From: an uncultured Rhodopila sp.
GTDB taxonomy: Bacteria > Pseudomonadota > Alphaproteobacteria > Acetobacterales > Acetobacteraceae
Length of the DNA: 64,000 nucleotides
NCBI GenBank assembly: GCA_903851415.1
Contig: CAINOE010000095.1
Coordinates: 1-64,000, forward strand
Reading direction: 5' to 3'
Position numbers and translations under genes: made by a program. This document shows, one piece after another, positions 36,139 through 46,055 of the stretch (positions are counted from its first letter, which is position 1; the number at the start of each line of letters is the position of its first letter). A model generated the notes under the pieces. The model searched no databases. It saw only the letters and a list, made by a program, of their open reading frames with translations, and was not told the origin of the DNA.

Positions 36139-36578
36139 CGAAGTCCCCCGAGGTCGGCGATTAAGACGCCGACAACAACCATTAAAACTAGCACACTACT
36201 TTCAGCGCCGATCATCGCCTGCGCTTCGGAAGTATCAGTCTGCCGGCCAAACGGTCGCGAATCGGAGTGATCAAGGTGTATCAACGCCAGCCGGGCGTCG
36301 TTTGGGTAATCCGTCTCGCGCCCGGACTCTCTGCCCCGATCCGTCTGCATGAAGCCAAGTCGCAGGAATTTACGCCTCTGCCGCCGGACGGTTCGGCTGC
36401 GGCTCGACTCATCAGGTCGGTGGATCGCCACATGTATGCTCCTGCAACCCATGGCTGTCTTGCCGGCGCCACTTATCCCTGTAACGACGTGCACGCTCCC
36501 TAACGCCGGGCGCTTAACGGCATCCAGGCTTCGCTGAACCGTGATGCTCAAACTTTGAAAACCGAGGTCAACAGGCAT
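36135..36578 (-). CDS. Mini P-loop protein with C-terminal hydrophobic segment
   Basis: 147 residues. A Walker A motif GISGAGKT (34-41) follows a beta-strand-like VHVVT. An Asp-ending hydrophobic stretch LALIHLD (about 98-104) could be Walker B. The C-terminus has a membrane-like segment (SVLVLMVVVGVLIADL). The middle is Arg/Ser-rich, unusual for an NTPase core, so a partly decayed gene cannot be excluded. The stop overlaps the next ORF by 4 bp. The start ATG at 36578 has no strong Shine-Dalgarno. Confidence 0.5.
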   Translation of the reverse strand: MPVDLGFQSLSITVQRSLDAVKRPALGSVHVVTGISGAGKTAMGCRSIHVAIHRPDESSRSRTVRRQRRKFLRLGFMQTDRGRESGRETDYPNDARLALIHLDHSDSRPFGRQTDTSEAQAMIGAESSVLVLMVVVGVLIADLGGLR

Positions 36579-37021
36579 CGCTTCGCCAAATCTGTGTCAT
36601 GACCAAAACCGAAATGCATTGAAGAGGGTTTGTCAAGGCCCGGCGCGTAGCCCGGGCCGATTCGCTTCCGTCCTGTTGCCTCCGAGTTTACCGGCGAATC
36701 ACCTCCACAGCGTTTCTGATCCGCCGATAGCTCAGAGGACGGATCAGTGGAAACAGCGCAAGCATCAAGCGCCACCAGCCTTGGGGGGACCGGGAGGCGC
36801 GGCCAACTGGGCGTTGCGCGCTGGAGACAACGACCGATCCGGGACGGGCTTTCCGCGCTCGTCATCGCACGTCCGCGTGTGCCCGAACCCCCAGTGTGGT
36901 GCAACCTGTTCCGCGGCCTCGATATCGAGGCGTTGGTACCGGCTCTGGCCGGATAGGTGCGGGGCGGCGCGGCGGTCGCCGAAGTCCTACAGCCGAGAAC
37001 CGAATGACCCTACCCACCCCC
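36579..37021. other. Gene-free stretch (about 440 bp)
   Basis: No convincing gene. A TTGACA is present on the minus strand at 36636-36631, upstream of the P-loop ORF, but without a matching -10. An open frame on the plus strand ending at 36956 (LSALVIARPRVPEPPVWCN) has plausible amino-acid composition and might be the remnant of a gene tail, but it was not identified. Confidence 0.4.
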
Positions 37022-37846
37022 TCAAACCGTAAACTGCTCCGCAATAATCCGCTCCGACAACCCCCGGTCCGGATCAAACAGCACCGTAACACTCACCCCC
37101 CGGTCCTCGCTCACCGCCACCGAGACCACATTCCGCACCTCGGTAAAATCCGCCACCGCCGCCACCGGACGCTTATCCGCCTCCAGCACCTCGAACAGCA
37201 CATCCGCACTCGCCGGCAGCAGCGCCCCCCGCCACCGCCGCGGCCGGAACGCGCTGATCGGCGTCAGCGGCAGCAAATTCGCCGACAGCGGCACAATCGG
37301 CCCATGCGCCGACAGATTATACGCCGTCGATCCAGCCGGAGTCGCAATCAGCACCCCGTCGCACGACAGCTCCTCCAGCCGCACCCGCCCATCCACCGTG
37401 ATCCGGATCTTCGCCGCCTGGCGCAGTTGCCGCAGCAGGCTGACCTCGTTGAACGCCAGCGCCTCCTCCACCGCCCCCGTCGCGGTGATCGCATGCATCC
37501 GCAGCGGATGCAGCTCCGCCGCCTGCGACTGAGACAGCCGGGCCAGCAGCCCATCCTCATGGTAATTGTTCATCAAAAAGCCGACCGAGCCGCGGTTCAT
37601 GCCGTAGACCGGCATGCCGTGCCGCAACACCACCTCATGGATCGTCTCCAGCATGAACCCGTCGCCGCCCAGCGCCACCACCACCGCGGCCTTCTCCAGC
37701 GGGCACTGCCCGTAGCGCGCGGCCAGCGCCTCCCGGGCCTCCTGCGCGATCGCTGCGGGCGATGCGACGAACGCAACCTCCCCGGCCACAAATCCCCGGT
37801 CATCGCCGACAGGGGTCACCCCGACCCCGGGCAGCAGGTCGGTCAA
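37022..37846 (-). CDS. nadK: NAD kinase
   Basis: 274 residues. The ATP-NAD kinase signatures are [41 protein letters not shown] and the glycine motif [20 protein letters not shown]. It makes NADP from NAD and ATP. No ATG fits. The TTG at 37846 is favoured because AGGA lies eight bases before it and it overlaps the upstream stop by 4 bp (TTGA); a GTG at 37819 is the alternative. Confidence 0.92.
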   Translation of the reverse strand: MTDLLPGVGVTPVGDDRGFVAGEVAFVASPAAIAQEAREALAARYGQCPLEKAAVVVALGGDGFMLETIHEVVLRHGMPVYGMNRGSVGFLMNNYHEDGLLARLSQSQAAELHPLRMHAITATGAVEEALAFNEVSLLRQLRQAAKIRITVDGRVRLEELSCDGVLIATPAGSTAYNLSAHGPIVPLSANLLPLTPISAFRPRRWRGALLPASADVLFEVLEADKRPVAAVADFTEVRNVVSVAVSEDRGVSVTVLFDPDRGLSERIIAEQFTV

Positions 37847-38679
37847 AGCCGCTTCCTGTGGTTCAGCACGGGCATGTCGCGGCGCACCTTCGCGGTCAGC
37901 GCCCCATCGATCCGCGCCGTCACCCAGCCGGCACCGTCGGAGGCGCGGGCGACCACGTGCCCCCAAGGGTTCACCACCATGGAATGCCCGTAGGTGAACC
38001 GAGGCTCGCCCTTGCCCTCCAGATGCTTCCCCCAGGTCGCGGGGGCGGCGAACCAGCACTGGGTCTCGATCGCCCGGCCGCGGATCAGCGCCTCCCAATG
38101 GTCGCGGCCGGTGGCCAAAGTGAAGGCGCTGGGCAGGAAGATGACCTCCGCCTCAGCCTCGCGCAGCTTCCAGAACAGGTCGGGGAAGCGGACATCGTAG
38201 CAGATGGCGCAGCCGACGCGCACGCCGCCGGCGTCGTAGACAACGATCTCGTCCCCCGCCCCGTAACTGGCGCTTTCGCGGTAGCCCGTCCCGTCCGGCG
38301 CCACGATGTCGAACAGGTGCATCTTGCGGTAGCGCGCTATTTCCGCGCCGTCCGGGTCGAACACGACGGTGGTGTTGAACAGCGTGTCCGGCCCCTGCTC
38401 AATGATCGAGCCGCCATGCACGTAAACCCTCGCCTCCCTCGCGGTCCGGCGCAGGAACTCGTACGCCTCGCCGCCCGGCTCGTTCGATCCGCGCGGCGGC
38501 AGCACTTCCGCGTTCGCCGCCCGGGTGGCGCGGTCGCCGCCGAGCGAATCCCACACCTCCGGCAGGCCAACGATATCGGGACGGTCCTGCTCGACCGCGC
38601 CGCGGATCAGCTCCCGCGCCTGAGCGATGTTGTCCGCCTTGTTCGCGCCGGGGTTCATCTGCAGCACGCTGACGCGCAT
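37843..38679 (-). CDS. Carbon-nitrogen hydrolase (nitrilase superfamily)
   Basis: 278 residues with the Glu-Lys-Cys triad: Glu in [11 protein letters not shown], Lys in YRKMHLFDI and Cys in [12 protein letters not shown]. The motif set fits branch-10-like omega-amidase/deaminated-glutathione amidase (Nit1/YafV-type) enzymes, which repair or scavenge omega-amides. GGAGG lies 7 bases before the ATG at 38679. It is co-translated with nadK. Confidence 0.88.
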   Translation of the reverse strand: MRVSVLQMNPGANKADNIAQARELIRGAVEQDRPDIVGLPEVWDSLGGDRATRAANAEVLPPRGSNEPGGEAYEFLRRTAREARVYVHGGSIIEQGPDTLFNTTVVFDPDGAEIARYRKMHLFDIVAPDGTGYRESASYGAGDEIVVYDAGGVRVGCAICYDVRFPDLFWKLREAEAEVIFLPSAFTLATGRDHWEALIRGRAIETQCWFAAPATWGKHLEGKGEPRFTYGHSMVVNPWGHVVARASDGAGWVTARIDGALTAKVRRDMPVLNHRKRL

Positions 38680-38794
38680 TGTCGGCCTCCGGGAGAAAAC
38701 GCCGGCAGGGAAGCGTATCCGCCGCGGCGATGCAACAGGGATGGCAGCCAACGCGCCGCGCCCATATCCTTCGCCGCGGAATGGAGGCTCACCG

Positions 38795-39442
38795 ATGCGG
38801 CGGATAAAAGTCTGGGATATTCCTGTGCGCCTGTTTCACTGGTCGATCGTCGTCCTGATCGCCGCGGCCTGGACGACTCAGGAGTTTAACAAAATGGAGT
38901 GGCACATGCGCGTCGGCTACGCGATCCTGGCGCTGCTGCTGTTCCGCATCGTCTGGGGCTTCGCCGGCAGCGACACCGCCCGCTTCGTGCGGTTCCTGAA
39001 GAGCCCGGCTGCCGCTCTCCGCCACCTCGCCCGCCTCCGCCGCCGCGAACCCGACCGCGAGATCGGCCACAACGCCGCGGGAGGATGGATGGTGCTGCTG
39101 ATGCTGGCGCTGCTGGGGGTGCAGGCGGGGACGGGGCTGTTCTCGAACGACGACAGCGCCACGGATGGGCCGCTGATGCACCTCATCGGCAAGGACCAGA
39201 GCGACCGGCTGAGCCATATCCACGCGCTGAACTTCAACCTGATCCTGGCGGTCGTCGTGCTGCACGTGCTGGCGATCACCGCCTACGCGGTGCTGAAGCG
39301 GCAGAATCTGGTGCGGCCGATGCTGACCGGGACGAAGGAGCTGCCGGCCGGCACCGCCGCACCCCGCCTGGTCAGTCCGCTATGGGCGGCGGTCACGCTG
39401 GCGGCGGCGGCGGGCGCGGTGGCATGGCTGGTGAACCTGTAA
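38795..39442 (+). CDS. Cytochrome b561 / Ni,Fe-hydrogenase-type b cytochrome
   Basis: 215 residues. Four membrane helices form a di-heme b561-like core: VWDIPVRLFHWSIVV (His ligand), EWHMRVGYAILALLLFRIVWG, HNAAGGWMVLLMLALLGVQ and IHALNFNLILAVVVLHVL; a fifth hydrophobic C-terminal segment follows. It transfers electrons between quinol and periplasmic partners. GGAGG precedes the ATG at 38795. The gene is divergent from the nitrilase; no cytochrome c partner is adjacent. Confidence 0.88.
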   Translation: MRRIKVWDIPVRLFHWSIVVLIAAAWTTQEFNKMEWHMRVGYAILALLLFRIVWGFAGSDTARFVRFLKSPAAALRHLARLRRREPDREIGHNAAGGWMVLLMLALLGVQAGTGLFSNDDSATDGPLMHLIGKDQSDRLSHIHALNFNLILAVVVLHVLAITAYAVLKRQNLVRPMLTGTKELPAGTAAPRLVSPLWAAVTLAAAAGAVAWLVNL

Positions 39443-39479
39443 AACCAGGCAGCATTGAGTATGATTCTTCCCATGCAAC

Positions 39480-39557
39480 CGTCATGGCCCGGCTCGTCCG
39501 GGCCTCCTGTTCCAACACGTGCGGCGATAGATGGCGCGGACAAGCCGGGCCATGACG
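39480..39557. repeat. Palindromic intergenic element after the cytochrome gene
   Basis: Left arm CGTCATGGCCCGGCTCGTCC, right arm GGACAAGCCGGGCCATGACG; the inner arm ends (GGGCCTCCT against ATGGCGC) have diverged. The loop TTCCAACACGTGCGGCGAT is of the usual size. Confidence 0.8.
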
Positions 39558-39613
39558 GTTAAGCGGGGCCTGGTGGGCCAAACTCAGCGAAGGCTGCTAT
39601 AAGCGAACATTCG

Positions 39614-39781
39614 ATGGAGCCGAAAGCCAACACCATCCCGCAGACCGCCCGGCCGGAACAAGACCTTTCCGCGGACCCGAATCTCTACGAGCGCATCCGC
39701 GCCCGCTTCGCCCCGCTCGGCGGCGTGGACCTGGAAATCCCCCCGCGCGAACCCGGGCGCGAGCCGCCGCCGTTTGAGTAA
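39614..39781 (+). CDS. Small hypothetical protein (55 aa)
   Basis: The ATG at 39614 opens MEPKANTIPQTARPEQ ... DPNLYERIRARFAPLGGVDL ... PREPGREPPPFE. Hydrophilic, Pro/Glu/Arg-rich, with a short helical ADPNLYERIRARF core and an extended tail. Third-position GC bias fits a real gene of this genome. No strong ribosome site. It is convergent with the AHSA1 gene 20 bp away. Function is unknown. Confidence 0.5.
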   Translation: MEPKANTIPQTARPEQDLSADPNLYERIRARFAPLGGVDLEIPPREPGREPPPFE

Positions 39782-39800
39782 CCGCCCGGCGCGTCGAGGA

Positions 39801-40283
39801 TCAGCCCGCGCCCGCGGCGGTCTCCGCCAGATACCCCGCCAAACGGTCCAGCGTCTGCTCGCCGCCCTGCACCGCCTTGTATTTCCTGGCGAACTGATCG
39901 CGGAAAAACGCCGTCGCGAACGCCACGCGGATGGTCATGCCGGTCCGGCTGCCGTCGTCCTCGGGTTCCAGGATCAAGGACGATTCGAAGTCCGACATGG
40001 ACCGACCCTGCCGGCCGGCGCCATTGGTGTAGACGATGCGCCGGTGTTCCACCACCTCGGTGAACACGCTGCGGTTCTGGAACGTCGCCAGGCCGTAGGC
40101 GTTCATCGCGAACTGCCACTCGCCGCCCGGCCGAAGGTCCATCTTCTGCACGGTCGCGATGCACCCGCGCGGTCCCCACCAGTGCGGCGCGCTCCGGGGC
40201 TCGGCGATCACCTGCCAGACGCGCTCGGGCGTCGCGTCGAGCACCCGCGATACGGTGATGGCCGCCGCCTCGTCGTCGGTCAT
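39801..40283 (-). CDS. SRPBCC/AHSA1-family protein
   Basis: 160 residues. The START-like fold has the AHSA1 signatures ITVSRVLDATPERVWQVIAE, HWWGPRGCIATVQKMDLRPG and GEWQFAMNAYG, then TIRVAFATAFFRDQF. Such proteins bind small hydrophobic ligands or modulate chaperones; the substrate is unknown. The ATG overlaps the stop of the upstream aminotransferase by 4 bp, so it is co-translated. Confidence 0.88.
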   Translation of the reverse strand: MTDDEAAAITVSRVLDATPERVWQVIAEPRSAPHWWGPRGCIATVQKMDLRPGGEWQFAMNAYGLATFQNRSVFTEVVEHRRIVYTNGAGRQGRSMSDFESSLILEPEDDGSRTGMTIRVAFATAFFRDQFARKYKAVQGGEQTLDRLAGYLAETAAGAG

Positions 40284-41533
40284 GCCGCCTGCCTTTCCAG
40301 CGCCGCCAGCAAAATGCACAAAGCGATCCCCTCCGCTGCGTCCCGCACGTCCTTCAGCGGCGGGAATGTCGGCGCCAGCCTCAGGTTCCGGTCATGCGCG
40401 TCCGTCCCGTACGGCGACGTCGCCCCCGCCGGGGTCAGCGCCAGCCCGGCCTCCTTTGCCAGGTCCACCACCCGCCGCGCCGTGCCCTCCATCGCGTCGA
40501 GGCTGATGAAGTAACCGCCCTCCGGCCGCGACCAGGACGCCACGCCCCGGCCGCCGAGCCGGGCCTCCAGCGCCGCCTCCACCGCCGCGAACTTCGGCGC
40601 CAGGATCGCCCGGTGCGCGTCCATGTGCCGCTGCAGGCCGGCCCAGTCCTTCAGGAACCGCACATGCCGGAGCTGGTTCAGCTTGTCGGAGCCGATTGTC
40701 CGCTTCTCCGCCCGCGCCAGATACCACTTCACGTTCGCCGCTGATCCGCCGAAGAAGGCCAGCCCGCCCCCGGCCAGGGTGATCTTCGAGGTCGAGGCGA
40801 AGATGAAAGGCCGATCCGGATGCCCGGCGGCGCCGCAGGCCTCGAGAATGTTCAGGATCTCACGCCGCTCCGAGGTCAGGTGATGCTCGGCGTAGGCATT
40901 GTCCCAGAACAGCCGGAAATCCGCCGCCCCGGTGCGCATCGACGCCAGCCGCCGCACGGTTTCGCCGGAGTAGACATCGCCGCTCGGGTTGGAATACTTC
41001 GGCACGCACCACATGCCCTTCACCGCCGGATCTGCCGCCAGAGCCTCCACCGCGTCGAGGTCAGGGCCGTCCCCGGTCATCGGCACCGGCAGCATGCGGA
41101 TGCCGAATTCCTCGCACAGCTTGAAGTGGCGGTCATAGCCGGGGACCGGGCAGATGAAGGCGATATCCGGGGTCTTGCTCCAGGGGGCGGCGGACCCGGG
41201 GACGCCCTTCAGCAGCGCCCAGACGATGCAGTCATGCATGACGGCCAGGCTGGAGTTGTCCGCCACCACCACCTGCCCCGGCGGCGCCCCGAGCAGCGGG
41301 GCGAACAGCGCCCGCGCCTCCGGCAGTCCCTGGAGCACGCCGTAGTTGCGGGCATCGTCTCCGGCGGCAGAGAAATGATCCAGGTTGCCCGGCAGCGCCA
41401 GCAGGCCGTTGGCCAGGTCAAGCTGCTCCGGCGACGGCTTGCCTCGCGTCATGTCCAGCTTCAGGCCGCGCGCCCGGAACGCCTCATACGCGGCCCGGAC
41501 CGTGGCCAGATCATCCCCGTTCGTAAGCGTCAT
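40280..41533 (-). CDS. PLP-dependent aminotransferase, class I/II fold
   Basis: 417 residues. The cofactor Lys is in FASTSKITLAGGGLAFFG; a cofactor-contacting Asn/Asp set is in YSNPSGDVYSGE and LFWDNAYAEHH. The N-terminus LKLDMTRGKPSPEQLDLANG marks the aspartate-aminotransferase-like subgroup (type Ic) related to MocR-type folds. The amino donor is not certain. The ATG at 41533 was chosen; the frame to 41623 runs into the SDR gene. Confidence 0.87.
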   Translation of the reverse strand: MTLTNGDDLATVRAAYEAFRARGLKLDMTRGKPSPEQLDLANGLLALPGNLDHFSAAGDDARNYGVLQGLPEARALFAPLLGAPPGQVVVADNSSLAVMHDCIVWALLKGVPGSAAPWSKTPDIAFICPVPGYDRHFKLCEEFGIRMLPVPMTGDGPDLDAVEALAADPAVKGMWCVPKYSNPSGDVYSGETVRRLASMRTGAADFRLFWDNAYAEHHLTSERREILNILEACGAAGHPDRPFIFASTSKITLAGGGLAFFGGSAANVKWYLARAEKRTIGSDKLNQLRHVRFLKDWAGLQRHMDAHRAILAPKFAAVEAALEARLGGRGVASWSRPEGGYFISLDAMEGTARRVVDLAKEAGLALTPAGATSPYGTDAHDRNLRLAPTFPPLKDVRDAAEGIALCILLAALERQAA

Positions 41534-41577
41534 GGCGAAATCAGACTCCCCCACAAGATGACGAGCCGCCTCCAGGC

Positions 41578-42282
41578 CTATGCAACAACCAGCGTCCCGT
41601 TGCGCTCCTCCGCCGGCAGGCACAGCGCCGCCAGCGCGGGCGCCACGGCCTGCGGCCCCGGCAGCGCCGACTTGTCCTCACCGGGAAACGCCTGCATCCG
41701 CATCCGCGTCGCCACCGGCCCCGGATCGAACAAATTCACCCGCACATTCGTGGTCGCCAGTTCCTGCGCCCAGGTCAGCACAAGATGTTCCATGCCCGCC
41801 TTGGTCGCCCCCATCGCGCCCCAGTACGCCCGAGGCTCCCGCGCGCGGCTCTCGGTCACGAATACCGCCCGCCCCGCCGGCGACTGGCGCAGCAGCGGTT
41901 CCGACGTTCGGATCAGCCGCCAGCTTGCCGTCAGGTTCACCGCCAGCACCGCTGTCCAATCCTCCGGCAGGATATGCGACACCGGCGTCAGCCGCCCGAG
42001 CGCCCCGGCATTGTGCACCAGGATGTCCAGCCGCCCGAAGCGCTGGAACAAAGTCGGCCCCAGCGCATCGATCAGCGCGTCCTCTTTCAAATCCAGCGGC
42101 AGCAGGCTCGCTTCGCCGCCCACCGCCCGGATGGCGTCGTCGGTCTCCTCCAACGCCCCCTGGGTCCGCGCCGTCAGCACCACGCGAGCACCCAGCCGCG
42201 CCAGCTCCACCGCCGTCGCCGCGCCGATGCCGCGGCTGGCGCCGGTCACCAGCGCCACCGATCCGTCCAGAACGCCCGCCAT
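41578..42282 (-). CDS. Short-chain dehydrogenase/reductase lacking the catalytic Tyr
   Basis: 234 residues. Rossmann motif VTGASRGIGAATA, LDILVHNAGALG, and Ser in FVTESRAREP are present, but the YxxxK site reads AMGATK (WGAMGATKAG), with Met where Tyr is expected; the Lys remains. Otherwise YciK-like. It may be inactive as a dehydrogenase, or use a different acid. The ATG overlaps the purF stop by one base (TGATG), so it is co-translated with purF. Confidence 0.85.
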   Translation of the reverse strand: MAGVLDGSVALVTGASRGIGAATAVELARLGARVVLTARTQGALEETDDAIRAVGGEASLLPLDLKEDALIDALGPTLFQRFGRLDILVHNAGALGRLTPVSHILPEDWTAVLAVNLTASWRLIRTSEPLLRQSPAGRAVFVTESRAREPRAYWGAMGATKAGMEHLVLTWAQELATTNVRVNLFDPGPVATRMRMQAFPGEDKSALPGPQAVAPALAALCLPAEERNGTLVVA

Positions 42283-43763
42283 CAGTTGCCCACCGTTAAC
42301 AAACTCAATTGCCGATCGGCCGATTCCTGCTGGTCCGGCAGGGGAATAGGATAATCGCCGGTGAAGCAGGCATCGCAGTAATGCGGCTTGTCCGGATCGC
42401 GCCCCGGCTTGCCCAGCGCGCGGTACAGCCCGTCGATCGAGATGAACGCCAGGCTGTCGGCGCCGATAAGATCCGCCATCTCGGCGACATTGTGCCTGGC
42501 GGCGAGCAGCTTGCTGCGCTCCGGGGTATCGATCCCATAGAAGCAGGAATGAGTCGTCGGCGGCGAGGACACCCGCATATGCACCTCCTTCGCGCCCGCC
42601 GCCCGCACCATCTCGACGATCTTCTTGCTGGTGGTGCCGCGGACGATGGAATCATCGACCAGCACAACCCGTTTGCCCTCCAGCACCGGCCGGTTGGCGG
42701 AGTGCTTCAGCTTCACCCCCAGGTGGCGGATATGGTCCGTCGGCTCGATGAAGGTGCGGCCGACATAGTGGTTGCGGATGATCCCAAGCTCGAACGGGAT
42801 GCCGCTTTGCTTGGAATAGCCCATCGCCGCCGGCACGCCGGAATCCGGCACCGGGACGATCACGTCGGCTTCCACCGGGGATTCCTGCGCCAGTTCGGCG
42901 CCGATGCGCTTGCGCGCATCGTAGACCGGCATGCCCTCCACCACGGAATCCGGGCGGGAGAAGTAGATGTATTCGAACACGCAGAACCGCTCCCGCACCC
43001 GGTTGAACGGCTTGATGCTGTGCACGCCCTGGTCGTTGATGACGACGATCTCGCCGGGCTCGACATCGCGGATGAAGTCGGCGCCGACGATGTCCAGCGC
43101 GCAGCTCTCGCTCGCCAGCACCCAGCCGCCGGTGCCCTCGTTGCCGATGCGGCCGAGGATCAGCGGACGCACGCCGAGCGGATCGCGCACCCCCATCAGC
43201 GCCTGGTTCGACAGCGCCACAAGGGAGTAGGCGCCAACGACCTGCTTCAGCGCGTCGATCAGGCGGTCCACCACGGTGGAATACAGGCTGATGGCGATCA
43301 GGTGGACGAACACCTCGGAATCGGTCGTGGACTGGAACAGGCAGCCGCGCCGCACCAGGGCGCGGTGCAGGATATGCGCGTTGGTCAGGTTGCCGTTATG
43401 CGCCACGGCGAACCCGCCGAACTCGAAATCCGCGTACAGCGGCTGCACGTTGCGCAGGATCGTGTCGCCGGTGGTGGCATAGCGGTTATGCCCGATGGCG
43501 ATCCTCCCGGGCAGCTTCTCGATCACCCGCGCGTCGCTGAAATTGTCGCCGACAAGCCCCATGCCGCGATGCGAGTGGAAACGGCTGCCGTCGAAGCTGG
43601 TGATGCCACTCGCTTCCTGCCCGCGATGCTGCAGCGCGTGCAGGCCGAGCGCGGTGACGGCGGCGGCGCTGGGCACGTTCCAGATGCCGAATACACCGCA
43701 TTCCTCGTGCAGGGAGTCGTCGTCCCTGGACTCGTCGTCTAAGCCCGGACAGTGGCGCGCCAT
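42282..43763 (-). CDS. purF: Amidophosphoribosyltransferase
   Basis: 493 residues. N-terminal glutaminase with the nucleophile Cys22 (HEECGVFGIW) after a short propeptide, and GHNRYATTGD; C-terminal phosphoribosyltransferase with VVLVDDSIVRGTTSKKIVE. It commits PRPP to purine synthesis. The ATG at 43763 was chosen over a TTG nine bases upstream because AGGAG is correctly spaced from it only. The order cvpA-purF is widely conserved. Confidence 0.96.
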   Translation of the reverse strand: MARHCPGLDDESRDDDSLHEECGVFGIWNVPSAAAVTALGLHALQHRGQEASGITSFDGSRFHSHRGMGLVGDNFSDARVIEKLPGRIAIGHNRYATTGDTILRNVQPLYADFEFGGFAVAHNGNLTNAHILHRALVRRGCLFQSTTDSEVFVHLIAISLYSTVVDRLIDALKQVVGAYSLVALSNQALMGVRDPLGVRPLILGRIGNEGTGGWVLASESCALDIVGADFIRDVEPGEIVVINDQGVHSIKPFNRVRERFCVFEYIYFSRPDSVVEGMPVYDARKRIGAELAQESPVEADVIVPVPDSGVPAAMGYSKQSGIPFELGIIRNHYVGRTFIEPTDHIRHLGVKLKHSANRPVLEGKRVVLVDDSIVRGTTSKKIVEMVRAAGAKEVHMRVSSPPTTHSCFYGIDTPERSKLLAARHNVAEMADLIGADSLAFISIDGLYRALGKPGRDPDKPHYCDACFTGDYPIPLPDQQESADRQLSLLTVGN

Positions 43764-43775
43764 CTGTGACAACTC

Positions 43776-44360
43776 CTAATCGCGGACCGGCTGCTTGCCG
43801 GTGGCGCGCCCTTGCGGGGTCGCGCGCAGCAAGGCGTCGGCCGTGGTGTCGCGACCCTCCGGCGGAGGATCAAGACGGTGCGGACGGTAACCCTCGGGCA
43901 GTTGGTCCCGCACCCAGGCGGCGGCCAGATAAGCCGGTCTCAGCGTCACCGCTTTCAGCACCGGTTCGGGCCATCTTTCGATCGGGTACACCATCTGCCC
44001 GAGGATATAGGCGATCACGACGACCGCCGCACCCCGCGCGAGTCCGAATACCAGGCCGAGGGTGCGATCGACCCCACCCAGCGCCGACCGCCGCACAAGC
44101 CCGCCGAGAGTGCCCGCGATGATCGTGAAGACGATCAGCGAGCCCAGAAACACGAGTGAGAAGCTGATCGGATCGACCCAATCCGGCGACGGCACCCAGT
44201 CGCGCACCATGTTCCGCATTGACGGCAGTCCGACGAATGCCGCCGCGACCGCGCCAACCCAGGCGCCAACGCCGAGGATCTCGCGCGCGAAGCCGCGGGC
44301 CAACGCGAGCAGCCCGGAAATTCCGAGGAAGCCGAAGACCGCCAGGTCAACCCACGTCAT
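43776..44360 (-). CDS. cvpA: CvpA family membrane protein
   Basis: 194 residues, four membrane helices (about 4-24, 30-48, 66-90, 104-125) with family motifs VDLAVFGFLGISGLLALARG, GGLVRRSALGGVDRTLGLVF and GLARGAAVVVIAYI, and a polar C-terminal tail of about 60 residues. CvpA is linked to colicin V export and purine-gene neighbourhoods; molecular role is unknown. It lies 12 bp upstream of purF. Confidence 0.92.
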   Translation of the reverse strand: MTWVDLAVFGFLGISGLLALARGFAREILGVGAWVGAVAAAFVGLPSMRNMVRDWVPSPDWVDPISFSLVFLGSLIVFTIIAGTLGGLVRRSALGGVDRTLGLVFGLARGAAVVVIAYILGQMVYPIERWPEPVLKAVTLRPAYLAAAWVRDQLPEGYRPHRLDPPPEGRDTTADALLRATPQGRATGKQPVRD

Positions 44361-44422
44361 GCTATCGTCATCCAGACCGATGAGCGGTTATTGTCCGGCG
44401 GAGGCCCGCCTGCCAAGCACGA

Positions 44423-45817
<1,395 letters not shown>

Positions 45818-46055
45818 TGCGACTCCGGAGCGGGGGTGGGATCACGGTTCGATACCCCGTTTCGCCGGCCTGTGCCACCCGCGCGGGTGGCCCCGGCGGC
45901 AGGTGCGCGCTTTGATCCGCGTTTCGACAAAGTCCCGGCCGTCCGAAAAAATTGTCCAGGCCGTAAATTTCTTCGCCCGCGTTAACCTTTTGTTTGCTGT
46001 CTGCTGCCAAGGATTGGCCTCCACCCGGCTATCGGGATTGCAAAGGGGCTAAACC

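Noticed and set aside
36721-36760. tRNA-like string GATAGCTCAGAGG
   Set aside because: No acceptor stem, anticodon or T-arm could be folded around it.
36747-36956. Possible 3' remnant of a gene on the plus strand
   Set aside because: Amino-acid composition near its end is plausible, but no family was recognised and there is no supporting upstream sequence.
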